From contig NZ_JBGUAU010000022.1 in assembly GCF_041820985.1 (NCBI RefSeq), positions 25,605-89,604 of the forward strand: DNA of 64,000 bases, read 5' to 3'. The position numbers were made by a program, and so were the translations under genes. Positions 9,227-17,520 of the stretch are shown here, in pieces (the first letter of the stretch is position 1; each line of letters opens with the position of its first letter). The notes beneath the pieces were generated by a model, which saw only the letters and a list, made by a program, of their open reading frames with translations, searched no databases and had not been told where the DNA came from. This stretch comes from Evansella sp041820985 (lineage in GTDB: Bacteria > Bacillota > Bacilli > Bacillales > Salisediminibacteriaceae).

Positions 9227-9228
9227 TG

Positions 9229-9309
9229 AGGGGGAGAAAAGTTCTGTGTCTAGAATCGGGAGGAGGACAACAAGGATCATTTTTGGCAGCTGCAGGGGCA
9301 GACCTTTAG
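9229..9309 (+). pseudogene. Fragment of a class I SAM-dependent methyltransferase
   Basis: One frame reads KVLCLESGGGQQGSFLAAAG followed by ADL and a stop. It matches motif I (the SAM-binding glycine loop) of a known Bacillus methyltransferase group whose version I recall as VLCLASGGGQQGPILAAAGA. No start or downstream domain survives. The rest of 9310-9476 holds no gene I can support. Confidence 0.6.
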
Positions 9310-9476
9310 AAAACTTATGAGTGGTTGCATTACTACAAAGGCGTTAAAACTATAGTTATTTTTGCTATATGGAGGAAGGTGTCGTACTCTTATTACATTT
9401 CGCTGTAGCTAAGGGACAGGCACCTTTTTACACTTTTTCTATATGTAAATAAGCGAAAGCATCAAGAAAGTATATA

Positions 9477-9587
9477 TTAAAACAGCCACTTAAAAAAGTT
9501 TGCGATGATTCTAGGGAAGAAAAACAGAATATCAATAAGGAAATCAAACCAAAGCCAAGTAGAATCGTTCCTTTTACTTTTTTTCAT
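9477..9587 (-). CDS. Tiny membrane protein (36 aa)
   Basis: A 36-aa ORF, MKKSKRNDSTWLWFDFLIDI then LFFFPRIIANFFKWLF: a basic N-terminus and one aromatic-rich hydrophobic helix. The start codon has an excellent ribosome site (AGAAGGAGG, 6 nt before ATG), much better than chance. No family name is known to me. An overlapping plus-strand ORF at 9505-9705 lacks such a site and is rejected. Confidence 0.6.
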   Translation of the reverse strand: MKKSKRNDSTWLWFDFLIDILFFFPRIIANFFKWLF

Positions 9588-9867
9588 CTCGATACCTCCT
9601 TCTAGTCCTCGATTTTTTATACGAATAAAATGCTATTTGGTTTCAAGTATTTTTTATAGATTTAAAATTAGGCGTGACCTTTTTTTATATACAACGTCTT
9701 ACTAGATGTAGGAGGAACATTCACATATCTACAAAAGCGGCTTCTTACATGTCGTTTACTAATCATAAGTAAAGAAGTTAATCGAGCCCTATACCTAACA
9801 CTCTATAAAAAATTGATTGTGAATAAAACTGTTTTTCCTGTGTTTTATAAAAGAATAGGGAGGTTTT
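9588..9867. other. Intergenic region upstream of the Gmad2 lipoprotein gene
   Basis: AT-rich spacer between divergent genes. I found no clear operator or structured RNA. Confidence 0.4.
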
Positions 9868-11070
9868 ATGATGGAAATGTTTAAGAAGGTAAGTCTTCTG
9901 TTTGTTGTTTGTACATCTCTTCTCATTGCTTGTAATCAGAATACAACAGAAGATTCTCTTCAAAATAACGAATCGGGAGAACAAGAAGAGCCATTAAATG
10001 AAAATGAGGATCATGAGAACGAAAGAACAGGTGAGGGATCGTTAGATGATCAAGATATCGGTTCAGATGATCGAGAAATAGTGCTTGAAAACGATGCTTT
10101 TAAAATCTTTCATCCGGATCCAAACTCAGAAGTGGATAATTTAGTTACTGTTCAAGGTCTAGCAAGAGTTTATGAAGGTACTGTACAATATGAATTAGAA
10201 GATGGACACTTTATTTATGCTAGTGGACATACGACCGCAAATAGTGGGGCCCCAAACTGGGGAGAATTTGAAGTTACTATTGATTTAAGTGACGTACCAA
10301 ATGGCTCAGCAACTCTTTTCCTTTTTGAAGAAAGTGCAGATGATGGTTCAAGACAGAATGAGCTGAACATTCCATTGAATGTGAAAAAGGATCAAGATTC
10401 CAATAATGATACAGATATAGTTCTAGAAAATGATGCAATTAAAATTTTCTCGCCAGCTCCTCATGCTGAGGTAGAAAATCAAGTGATCGTGAAAGGCGTT
10501 GCAAGAGTGTTCGAAGGAACATTACAGTATGAATTAGAAGATGGGCATTACATTCTAGCTAGTGGATTTACGACTACATCTGCAGGTGCTCCCGAATGGG
10601 GGGAGTTTGAAATCGTCATTGATATCGATTTTGTGTCCAATCAATCTGCCACCATTATTTTATTTGAGGAGAGTGCAAAAGACGGCTCTCGAATAAATGA
10701 GTTGTACATCCCGCTAACTGTCGGGAAGGATCAATACGATCAGGAAGAAGTTGTAGTTGAGAATACAGCATTTAAAATATATACTCCTGCACCATACTCA
10801 GAGGTCACTAATCAAGTACTTGTACGAGGTGCAGCGAGAGTATTTGAAGCAACATTTCAATACGAGATTGAAGACGGTCACAATGTTTTAGCAAGTGGAT
10901 ATTCTATTGCTACTGATGGTGCCCCAGAATGGGGAGAATTTGAGATTGTCATTGATTTTGATGAAAAAGAAGTAACAAATGATTCGTTAACGCTTATATT
11001 ATTTGAGGGAAGTCCAAAAGATGGCTCAAGAATCAATGAGTTAATTGTTCCTCTTAAAGTAAATAAATAA
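9868..11070 (+). CDS. Lipoprotein with three Gmad2 immunoglobulin-like domains
   Basis: A 400-aa surface lipoprotein. A signal peptide ends in the lipobox LIAC, then comes an acidic linker (about 25-70) and three tandem repeats of about 100 residues. Each repeat contains the same landmarks: AFKIF.P.P..EV, a LARVYEGT-like strand, YELEDGH, GAP.WGEFE and a final DGSR.NEL. This is the Gmad2 fold, found in spore-germination and cell-surface proteins and thought to mediate protein contacts. Multiplied Gmad2 domains suggest an adhesive or scaffold role; that is inference. ATG 9868 and ATG 9871 are both possible; GGGAGG lies upstream. Confidence 0.85.
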   Translation: MMEMFKKVSLLFVVCTSLLIACNQNTTEDSLQNNESGEQEEPLNENEDHENERTGEGSLDDQDIGSDDREIVLENDAFKIFHPDPNSEVDNLVTVQGLARVYEGTVQYELEDGHFIYASGHTTANSGAPNWGEFEVTIDLSDVPNGSATLFLFEESADDGSRQNELNIPLNVKKDQDSNNDTDIVLENDAIKIFSPAPHAEVENQVIVKGVARVFEGTLQYELEDGHYILASGFTTTSAGAPEWGEFEIVIDIDFVSNQSATIILFEESAKDGSRINELYIPLTVGKDQYDQEEVVVENTAFKIYTPAPYSEVTNQVLVRGAARVFEATFQYEIEDGHNVLASGYSIATDGAPEWGEFEIVIDFDEKEVTNDSLTLILFEGSPKDGSRINELIVPLKVNK

Positions 11071-11154
11071 TATATCATAGCGGTAGTTTAGTTTGAAGGG
11101 AATCTTTACAGCTCTCTCAATCATGTAATGTGTGGGTTTTTACTTCAGTTTTAA

Positions 11155-11200
11155 GGAGAACGCGCTGAATTTATTTCGTTTTTTCAGTGCGTTTTCTTTG
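11155..11200 (+). terminator. Rho-independent terminator
   Basis: ACGCGCTGAA pairs with TTCAGTGCGT around an AT-rich loop and is followed by TTTTCTTTGTTTT. It ends the Gmad2 lipoprotein transcript. Confidence 0.75.
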
Positions 11201-11352
11201 TTTTAAATATGGAATAGTACTTTTCTGTTACCATCAACATACTTGAACTTCCGTTATTCATCTGTTTTTAAAAAGTAGGACAATTCCCTTTCATATATAG
11301 ATTATAGAATGGAAAAAAGATGCACTCCAATAATGAATGAGGAGGTTTTATA

Positions 11353-11478
11353 ATGATTCAAGCAACAAAAGGTTTTGGCGGGTTCGCATTTGTTGTGGTT
11401 ATCTTCGTCCTTCTGATTATTGTAGGAGTGAAACATGCACCCATTCCTTTTCTTTCACATATAGTAACCTCGGTGTGA
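11353..11478 (+). CDS. Tiny transmembrane protein, YjcZ-like
   Basis: A 41-aa protein, MIQATKGFGGFAFVVVIFVL then LIIVGVKHAP. A Gly-rich start leads into a single hydrophobic helix with the GGFA(F/L)VVV..LLIIVG pattern of the tiny YjcZ-type proteins of Bacillus, often sporulation-associated. The ribosome site GAGGAGGTTTTATA is strong. It starts a run of small genes to 12148. Confidence 0.7.
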   Translation: MIQATKGFGGFAFVVVIFVLLIIVGVKHAPIPFLSHIVTSV

Positions 11479-11506
11479 GAATAACAAAAGGAAGGAAGTA
11501 TAAACA

Positions 11507-11644
11507 ATGAAGAAAAATCAAGGAATTACATTAACAAAAAAAGATTTACAAACAGTAGGAAACGGATATAAAGTCATTAAATCAGAAGTGACCATATCAA
11601 CTGAAAACCTATATGCTGTTTGCACTCCTATCAGAAATAAATAA
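11507..11644 (+). CDS. Small hypothetical protein (45 aa)
   Basis: A 45-aa ORF beginning MKKNQGITLTKKDLQTVGNG, with GGAAGGAAGT upstream, 28 bp after the tiny membrane gene and followed by a terminator. No domain is recognised. Its position in a two-gene unit with good translation signals supports it. Confidence 0.5.
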   Translation: MKKNQGITLTKKDLQTVGNGYKVIKSEVTISTENLYAVCTPIRNK

Positions 11645-11659
11645 GAGAGTTATATTAGA

Positions 11660-11702
11660 AAAGGACCGTCTTTTATACTACATAGGAAAGATGGTCTTTT
11701 TT
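11660..11702 (+). terminator. Rho-independent terminator
   Basis: GGACCGTCTTT pairs with AAAGATGGTCT and is followed by TTTTTT. It closes the two small genes upstream. A plus-strand ORF running through it (11613-11816) is rejected. Confidence 0.75.
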
Positions 11703-11817
11703 GATTATAAAAAGTTATGTTCCTTTCATTTTTATAAGATCCCATATTTCTTCCATGCATATTCATTCTCATTTAAGAAAAAACTGATGATGAATGATTT
11801 AAAAGGAGGGAAATAGT

Positions 11818-11976
11818 ATGGCAAGAGGTAAGAGTTTAAATCATAAGAAAAAAAGCCACCCTGGAGCATTTCCAAAAGGAAGTGAAGAAAAAGAAGCAAA
11901 AGAAAGAACATCTGAGATAGAGGAATATTTAGGAACGCATGAAGCATTTAAAAATCGTATCAACACGGAAGAATAG
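11818..11976 (+). CDS. Small basic/acidic hypothetical protein (52 aa)
   Basis: A 52-aa hydrophilic protein starting MARGKSLNHKKKSHPGAFPK, with an acidic helical C-terminal half (EEKEAKERTSEIEEYLGT). AAAAGGAGGG lies about 7 nt before ATG. The Lys/His-rich head resembles small cytosolic Bacillus proteins, but I do not recognise the family. Confidence 0.6.
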   Translation: MARGKSLNHKKKSHPGAFPKGSEEKEAKERTSEIEEYLGTHEAFKNRINTEE

Positions 11977-12034
11977 TCAATGAAACAGAGTTAGTTTAGC
12001 TATGAAAGTTAACAGGAAAGGGAGTAGAAGGTAG

Positions 12035-12148
12035 ATGAGTCAATCTAAATCACAGGAAGATCGTCAATTTAGAGCTCGTAAAGAAGCACAAAATCCCCAT
12101 GGCAAGGTAAAATCATATAAAACACTCGCCAAAGAGGCAAAAAAATGA
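12035..12148 (+). CDS. Small hydrophilic hypothetical protein (37 aa)
   Basis: A 37-aa highly charged ORF starting MSQSKSQEDRQFRARKEAQN and ending LAKEAKK. AGTAGAAGGT precedes it, and a terminator follows immediately. It lies 58 bp after the 52-aa gene and probably shares its transcript. Function unknown. Confidence 0.5.
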   Translation: MSQSKSQEDRQFRARKEAQNPHGKVKSYKTLAKEAKK

Positions 12149-12177
12149 AAAATAGATGTTGAAGTTTTTCAAAACAT

Positions 12178-12212
12178 AAGCAGCTATTCCTATGAATGGC
12201 TGTTTTATTAAG
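12178..12212 (+). terminator. Rho-independent terminator
   Basis: CAGCTATTC and GAATGGCTG pair around CTAT and are followed by TTTTATT. It ends the small-gene transcript. Confidence 0.7.
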
Positions 12213-12282
12213 GGAAGTAATTGCGAAGAGTAAGTATTAAAACGTTCAATAAATGTTCAAATTAATGATTCCTCTCATGGGT

Positions 12283-12288
12283 TATAAT
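12283..12288 (+). promoter_or_regulatory. Putative -10 box of the candidate RNA gene
   Basis: A perfect TATAAT about 23 nt before the start of the long helix. No good -35 hexamer sits at 17 bp; TTCAAA is 21 bp upstream, so the promoter is only partly supported. Confidence 0.4.
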
Positions 12289-12294
12289 ATAAAT

Positions 12295-12726
12295 AGAAAG
12301 AGATAAAGTAGTTAACGCCATAGGTGACTCAACCATCTATGTTGGTTCCGTTAAGAAATATGAAAAACGTAAACCAATGAAAGCTAATTTGTTAATAGAA
12401 AATCTTTAACACAAATTAGTACGGGCAAGAAGTCCATGGATGAATGAGTAACCAAGCAAATACCAAAATAATTGAAAGTGCTTTATATTTGAGGCGCTTC
12501 ATTGTATCGTGATGTATGGTAAATGTAATTTCGTGTAGGTGATAGAAGAAACGAAAGGAATTTCATTTAAATTACGGAACGAACAAGCATCACGAAGTAG
12601 TAGAGTTTTAATTATCCGCTATTAGGTACGTATTATTGAAAATAGTGGTAGTGATGATAAGTATGGTTGAGTCTCCTAAGGTGTTAACCAAGAAAATCTA
12701 GCTTTTATTAGCTAGGTTTTTTTTTT
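12295..12726 (+). ncRNA. Candidate large structured RNA, unclassified
   Basis: No credible ORF lies here, but the ends pair over a distance. GTTAACGCC, TAGG and GACTCAACC (12311-12334) pair with GGTTGAGTC, CCTA and GGTGTTAAC (12665-12688). That is 22 pairs with two 1x1 mismatches closing about 330 nt. Internal helices include CTAAUUUGU/ACAAAUUAG (12384 on), AAGUGC/GCGCUU, CGUGAUG/CAUCACG (about 12508-12594), GUAAUUU/AAAUUAC and CCGCUAUU/AAUAGUGG. A TATAAT box precedes it, and a terminator follows at 12694-12726. It does not show the conserved motifs of RNase P RNA, tmRNA, SRP RNA or 6S RNA that I know. The next gene is 690 bp away, so it is more likely an independent RNA than a leader. Confidence 0.6.
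12694..12726 (+). terminator. Rho-independent terminator of the candidate RNA
   Basis: AATCTAGC pairs with GCTAGGTT around TTTTATTA, followed by a run of Ts to 12726. Confidence 0.8.
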
Positions 12727-12761
12727 TGAAAGATAAGTATAAATTTTTTGGACTGTGAAAT

Positions 12762-13004
12762 TTGTCTAGCTCCAGGCGCCATGACCTCGTGTCAAATAAC
12801 CTGGACGATGAAAATTAATAACACTTTTTATGTCTAGCTACATCCGCTATCTGCTGTGAAAAATAACCTTCCAGTTAGAAAAGTAGAAAGCACTTTTCAA
12901 CTGAAAGAACATTTTTCTTCGCAGATATGCAAGCGGATTAAGCTTTTCGTTCGTCCAGAACATTTGCATTTCGGTCCTGAGAGGGCGCCTTGCGCTTTTT
13001 CTTA
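12762..13004 (+). repeat. Repeat family C, copy 1
   Basis: About 243 bp, beginning TGTCTAGCTCCAGGCGCC and ending near GGGCGCCTTGCGC. A near-identical copy in the same direction lies at 56299-56540, and a fragment at about 45027-45080. Both full copies carry the same ORF (MKNNLPVRKVESTF), which is a by-product of the repeat. Confidence 0.85.
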
Positions 13005-13056
13005 TCTAAACGACCGAAGGATCAGAATCATTACAAATACGTAGTAACACATAGAA

Positions 13057-13296
13057 GAGGCTGGGACATAACGAAAGTGTAACATTGAAAAAACGAACGA
13101 TAGGTAACCTTAGTGGAGGAAATATACGAAGACTCCGGCGGGATCAAAAGGCAAGGGTGAGACCCCAAGAGTGCTTAAGCACTCGGCGGCCCACCAGCCG
13201 CCCGCGGAAAGCGAAGTATATTTCTGTAGCGAATAGTATACCAAGAATCATTTCGTTCGGATTTCTCTTTGGTGGAAACACTTTTGTCCCAGCCTC
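13057..13296. repeat. Repeat family B, copy 2 (MITE-like)
   Basis: About 240 bp with inverted GAGGCTGGG/CCCAGCCTC ends, nearly identical to 3429-3667 but reversed. The pair could support inversion of the 9.6 kb between them. The ORF starting at 13085 is repeat-encoded and rejected. Confidence 0.85.
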
Positions 13297-13417
13297 TTTG
13301 TTTGTTTTTTAGAGAAAGTATGTAACTTAAAGTTACTGCACATAACCAAACGAAAGTAGAAGTATGGTCGGATTATCGATAGAATAGAGAGTAACTATTT
13401 TAATAAGAGGTGAGTTT

Positions 13418-13966
13418 ATGAAAAAAATCGGTTTTATCGTTTATGATGGGTTTGCAATTTGGCAAGTTGGGCTACTGCAAATGTTTTTAAAGCAGGATGG
13501 ATATGAGATAGAGACAATTTCAATAAATGGTGGCTTAATTTCTACTGATGGAGGACTGCAAGTTAACTCTGATCCATTAGCAGAGAAAGATCCAAAAAGC
13601 TATGATTTGCTATTAATGGCTGGAGGAGAGATTAATGAAAAGTTATTAGAAAATAACATGATAACTAATTTTCTCCAAAGCTATGAGGGGCTTATTGCAG
13701 CAAGTTGTGCATCTTCCTTATTAGTAGGAGCTGCAGGTCTATTAGATTGTGAATACACAGCAATGCCACATCTAAATGCTATTTATACAGAGTTTTATGC
13801 AGATGGTGATTATGTGGATAAAGATATCTGTGTAGCAGACAGGGTTATAACTAGTAGAGGACATGCCCACTATGATTTCATGATAGCTGTTTTAGAAAAG
13901 CTAGGAATCACAAAGAATGACCCTAAGCTGTATAAGTTAGCGTTAAAGCTTTCGAAAAATCAATAA
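13418..13966 (+). CDS. DJ-1/PfpI family protein
   Basis: A 182-aa single-domain class I glutamine-amidotransferase-like protein. The nucleophile elbow AASCASS places the reactive cysteine at C97, and the GGEINEK segment near 69-75 carries the usual acidic partner. Members act as glyoxalase/deglycase, chaperone or protease relatives; which applies here is not evident. AAGAGGTGAG precedes the ATG. It is monocistronic with its own terminator. Confidence 0.85.
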   Translation: MKKIGFIVYDGFAIWQVGLLQMFLKQDGYEIETISINGGLISTDGGLQVNSDPLAEKDPKSYDLLLMAGGEINEKLLENNMITNFLQSYEGLIAASCASSLLVGAAGLLDCEYTAMPHLNAIYTEFYADGDYVDKDICVADRVITSRGHAHYDFMIAVLEKLGITKNDPKLYKLALKLSKNQ

Positions 13967-14009
13967 AATCATCCTAGTAAAAAAGTTACAAATTTCATAT
14001 AAAATGAAG

Positions 14010-14045
14010 TTGCCTACCTCATGATATTAGGAGGGGGCATTTTTG
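14010..14045 (+). terminator. Rho-independent terminator
   Basis: TGCCTACCTC pairs imperfectly with GAGGGGGCA, followed by TTTTTG. It ends the DJ-1/PfpI gene. Confidence 0.65.
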
Positions 14046-14107
14046 TTTTACCACATATAGTTAAAAGTTATACCAAAATATGGTTATAGATTAGTGGTTC
14101 GAAAGTA

Positions 14108-14121
14108 TGATAACGCTTTCA
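14108..14121 (+). promoter_or_regulatory. Putative CcpA operator (cre)
   Basis: TGATAACGCTTTCA fits the cre consensus TGWNANCGNTNWCA at every position. It lies about 640 bp before the first beta-helix gene, in the 14046-14758 intergenic region, which otherwise shows no gene. Confidence 0.55.
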
Positions 14122-14616
14122 ATCGTAAGTAAATAGTACCGTTTTACACCAATAACCTTCGTGGGAGTTTCGAACCGTTTTTCAGGTATTGTTGTTTTTT
14201 GATATATTTTTAACATTTTTATATTAAAAAAAGTTACATGTCCAAATATAATGGGGGTATCCAAAAGATCGGTTCAATGTTCTAAATGTTGAATGTTACT
14301 GATCGAAAATAATAAAAGTTTTTTCTTCGATATTTTTATTTTTATACTCCATGAAAGCTATCACATCTTTGTATACTAGATTAAGCTTCCATTCATTATT
14401 CCCAAATAATTATTTAAATAGTTTTGTATGCAAACAGTAAATAGAAGAATTCTTTTTACATTCTATTTACTGGTTCTTGTATAAATACCTTGAGTATATG
14501 GAGGTGGTTATTAATTAATTTAATTAAGTAAGAGAGAAGCTTTGTTACTTTGAAAAACTTTTTTTTCGACCTACGAATGAGATAAGAAAGTTTCATGACT
14601 CTCATTTAAGATTTTT

Positions 14617-14630
14617 TGTAAGCGTTATCG
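14617..14630 (+). promoter_or_regulatory. Second cre-like site
   Basis: TGTAAGCGTTATCG matches the cre consensus except for the last base. It sits about 130 bp before the first beta-helix gene, a sensible place for catabolite repression. Confidence 0.5.
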
Positions 14631-14758
14631 TGGTTGTTGTGAGTTTAGTAATTTGAGTAGCTACTACATAAGGCGATAGACATCATAATGTTACTCAAAA
14701 ATCAGTAGAGCACTATGTATTTCATTATCCAAGAATAAAAATCATTGGAGGAGATTTC

Positions 14759-17374
14759 ATGGTACGGAAAAAACTATCAATCTTTATGGTTTTAGTAATG
14801 ATATTTTCATTGTTTTCCACAAGCGGTATATCAGCAAATAGTGGAACATCGGAGGAAGAACGCCCACATTTACGGTTTGACTTTGGAACAGAAACAAGTT
14901 CTGTACAAGGAGGACATACGAAGGTATCTGATTTAACTGGATATACAAGTGAGAGAGGATATGGGTTTGCTGAAGTAAGAGAAGGTTACTCCGATGATCA
15001 GATTGATGATTTACGAAGAGATTTCATTCTATCTTTTCAACATACTTTTTACGTAGATTTACCAAATGGGGATTATGATCTTGTTATTGTTACAGGATCG
15101 AATTGGGATTTTGATACGACAACTTACTTCCTGCAAGGTGCAAGAGGTGATGAAAACCAACGTGGGGGATACCCAACCCAGGCAGGGAACTTTAATGCTT
15201 ATGAGGATTCTGTAACGATAACAGATGGACAACTTGATATTTACTTTGAAGGTGCATGGGCACGAGTAAATGGTATTGAGATTTATGAAGCGGGATCAGA
15301 TGAAGCTCTTCATAAATTTGACTTTGGAACACCTGATAGTCCAGCAGCAGAAGGGTATACAAAAGTTCCTCATACCATGGTTTACGATAGTGAGAGAGGA
15401 TTTGGATTAGACGCACCAGCTGGTTCTAGAGACCAGGCAAACAACTTAACAAGAGATTTTGTCATCGCTGGAGACAATAGTTTCCTAGCAGATGTGCCGA
15501 ATGGACATTATCGAGTTGCAATTACTACTGGTGCAGAACGAGATGAAAATGTCACAAGCTACTCTATTCAAGGTGGAGATGTAAAAGGTGGAGATGTTAC
15601 AGGTCCACGTCAATATAGAACATACGAGGAGATAGTCGAAGTTACAGATGGACGATTAGTTATTGATTTCTTTGATGATTCTCGAATTAATGCCGTAGAA
15701 ATTGTACCAGTTTTAATGATTACTAGTTTAGAAATATCAGATGTAACACTAGGCTTGGATTCTTCTGTTAGCTTAAGCTGGGATAGCATGGATGCAGCTA
15801 TATCTTATAATGTGTACCGAATTGCGGAAGGAGAAGACCGTTTTACTCAAATTGGTAATACGTCTGAAACAAGCTATACAGACGAAGTTCCTGAAATAGG
15901 CTATACGTACACATATGCAGTGACCCCGGTACCTAGTTTTAATATTGAAACAGTGAGAAGTAATGAAGTAGTAGTATCGATGATTGATGAATCTGTAAAA
16001 GCTCCACGCAATCCTGTTAGAGTAAAACTTGATAATGTAGTAGTAGAAGAGGAAGTAACTTTCTCATGGAACAAAGTAAATCAGGCTGATCTTTACTATG
16101 TATATCGAACTCGCTTCCATGAAGGCCAAATTCCTAATGTGGAAGAATCTTTTGAGAAAATAGGTGTAACGGATGAATTAACATTCACAGATGATAATAT
16201 ATATTCATCCAACCCTTACTATTATGCTGTAAGAGCTGTAAATGCAGGGGGAATGTCGAAGGCTTCTAAGATGATTGGAGCGCAAGAAAGAGAAGAATCA
16301 AAAGAAAAAACATATGGTGTTGGGCCTTTTGATGCACAAGTAATTCAAACTGGTAATGGATGGAGAGCTATTAACCGTGGAGTTGTTTACTCGGGAGATG
16401 ACATGTTAGAAGCGATGCAAGCGGCTGTAGATAGCCTAACTCCAGGTCGGACTACCCAAGAAAAGGTAATTGTTCGTGGTTCTGGAACAATCCCAGGAGA
16501 TAAGTCTCTTGATATACCAAGTCATACATCTTTTGAGATTGATGGAACGATTCATGTAGAAGGAACTGGAGAAGGATTTAGCTATGGAAATCAAACTGCT
16601 GCAGTGCGTATTATGCATGCAGAGAATGTATCCATTCCAAAATTAAATGTGACGGGAACACCAAACTTCGGTATTTTTGTACGTACATCTGAAGATCTTC
16701 ACTTTGGTCAAATCGATCTTCGCTTAGATGGAGGCCTTGGTTTCCGTATTGATAGTCGAGATGATGACACAGTTTATGGAGTTAAAAACGTTCGTATTGA
16801 TAATGTGTACGTTTCTGGAACAAGTGACCATGGTGTGGAAACATATGGAGTGGACGGTATTACCATCGGGAAAGTTACAGCGGTAGATACTGGATACGCT
16901 GGTATTTTGCTAAATGATACGATTAATGCGGAAGTTGACAGAGTGTATGGATTTGGAGCGGGAACTGGTACTGGTTATGCCGCATTCCGTATGGCAAATC
17001 GAAATGGTAACATCGACGATGAATACTCTCACAATATTTTTGTAGGTGAAGTAATTGCTCGTGGTGGCGGTAGAGGAATCTTCAGTGTATCTCGAAGTGG
17101 TGGTGCAGTTATTGATCGTGTCGACATTAAGAACACTGGAAACAATGCCATGTTAATAGAGAACAGTTTCAACATTCAATTTAATGGTGGTGTAGTTGAG
17201 GGGCCAAGTGGAATTCGTCTTGCAGCGCGTGCTGATATGCCACAAACAAGAGATATTTTTATGAAAGACTTAACGTTGATTGATTCTTCGATTCTTGAAA
17301 ACCCTTGTGGACCAAACAATGTGTTTGAAAATATTACGTTAGTTAATAGTACGATAAATGTTTGTAATCAGTAA
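14759..17374 (+). CDS. Secreted multidomain beta-helix protein, copy 1
   Basis: An 871-aa exported protein. A signal peptide ends near SGISAN. Two galactose-binding-like domains (about 37-175 and 187-315) follow, each with the FDFG, SERG(Y/F)G and LRRDF/LTRDF landmarks seen at the N-termini of rhamnogalacturonan-active enzymes. Two fibronectin type III domains (about 320-410, 415-505) come next. Then comes a right-handed parallel beta-helix (about 530-871), rich in NVSIPKLNVTG-like rungs. I see no GH28 catalytic motifs, so the reaction is unknown; a carbohydrate-active role is inferred from the domains and the cre sites. AATCATTGGAGGAGATTTC precedes the ATG. Confidence 0.8.
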   Translation: MVRKKLSIFMVLVMIFSLFSTSGISANSGTSEEERPHLRFDFGTETSSVQGGHTKVSDLTGYTSERGYGFAEVREGYSDDQIDDLRRDFILSFQHTFYVDLPNGDYDLVIVTGSNWDFDTTTYFLQGARGDENQRGGYPTQAGNFNAYEDSVTITDGQLDIYFEGAWARVNGIEIYEAGSDEALHKFDFGTPDSPAAEGYTKVPHTMVYDSERGFGLDAPAGSRDQANNLTRDFVIAGDNSFLADVPNGHYRVAITTGAERDENVTSYSIQGGDVKGGDVTGPRQYRTYEEIVEVTDGRLVIDFFDDSRINAVEIVPVLMITSLEISDVTLGLDSSVSLSWDSMDAAISYNVYRIAEGEDRFTQIGNTSETSYTDEVPEIGYTYTYAVTPVPSFNIETVRSNEVVVSMIDESVKAPRNPVRVKLDNVVVEEEVTFSWNKVNQADLYYVYRTRFHEGQIPNVEESFEKIGVTDELTFTDDNIYSSNPYYYAVRAVNAGGMSKASKMIGAQEREESKEKTYGVGPFDAQVIQTGNGWRAINRGVVYSGDDMLEAMQAAVDSLTPGRTTQEKVIVRGSGTIPGDKSLDIPSHTSFEIDGTIHVEGTGEGFSYGNQTAAVRIMHAENVSIPKLNVTGTPNFGIFVRTSEDLHFGQIDLRLDGGLGFRIDSRDDDTVYGVKNVRIDNVYVSGTSDHGVETYGVDGITIGKVTAVDTGYAGILLNDTINAEVDRVYGFGAGTGTGYAAFRMANRNGNIDDEYSHNIFVGEVIARGGGRGIFSVSRSGGAVIDRVDIKNTGNNAMLIENSFNIQFNGGVVEGPSGIRLAARADMPQTRDIFMKDLTLIDSSILENPCGPNNVFENITLVNSTINVCNQ

Positions 17375-17408
17375 AAATTTGTAAAAAGGAAAATTACTTG
17401 TATCATAC

Positions 17409-17462
17409 TGAGGGAAAGAAGAAGCTGGCTTTTCAATTAGGGTTCCAGCCTTCTCTTCCCTA
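17409..17462 (+). terminator. Intergenic hairpin, possible weak terminator
   Basis: GGGAAAGAAGAAGCTGG pairs with CCAGCCTTCTCTTCCC with small bulges, but no T-run follows. It may attenuate or stabilise RNA between the two paralogues. Confidence 0.45.
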
Positions 17463-17520
17463 AGTTATGTTCTAATTACATTAGTTATCTTGATGAAAAT
17501 AAAATAGTGGAGGTTTTTTC

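Noticed and set aside
11613..11947. Overlapping ORFs at 11613-11816 (plus) and 11732-11947 (minus)
   Set aside because: The first reads through a terminator hairpin, the second opposes a better-supported small gene.
12295..12726. RNase P RNA, OLE RNA, tmRNA or 6S RNA as identity of the structured RNA
   Set aside because: The conserved cores I know for these are absent; OLE RNA is longer and sits beside its partner gene, which is not here.
12856..13312. ORFs beginning MKNNLPVRKV and MKKRTIGNLSG
   Set aside because: Encoded by repeat families C and B; the same peptides recur wherever the repeat does (56394, and 3407 on the minus strand).
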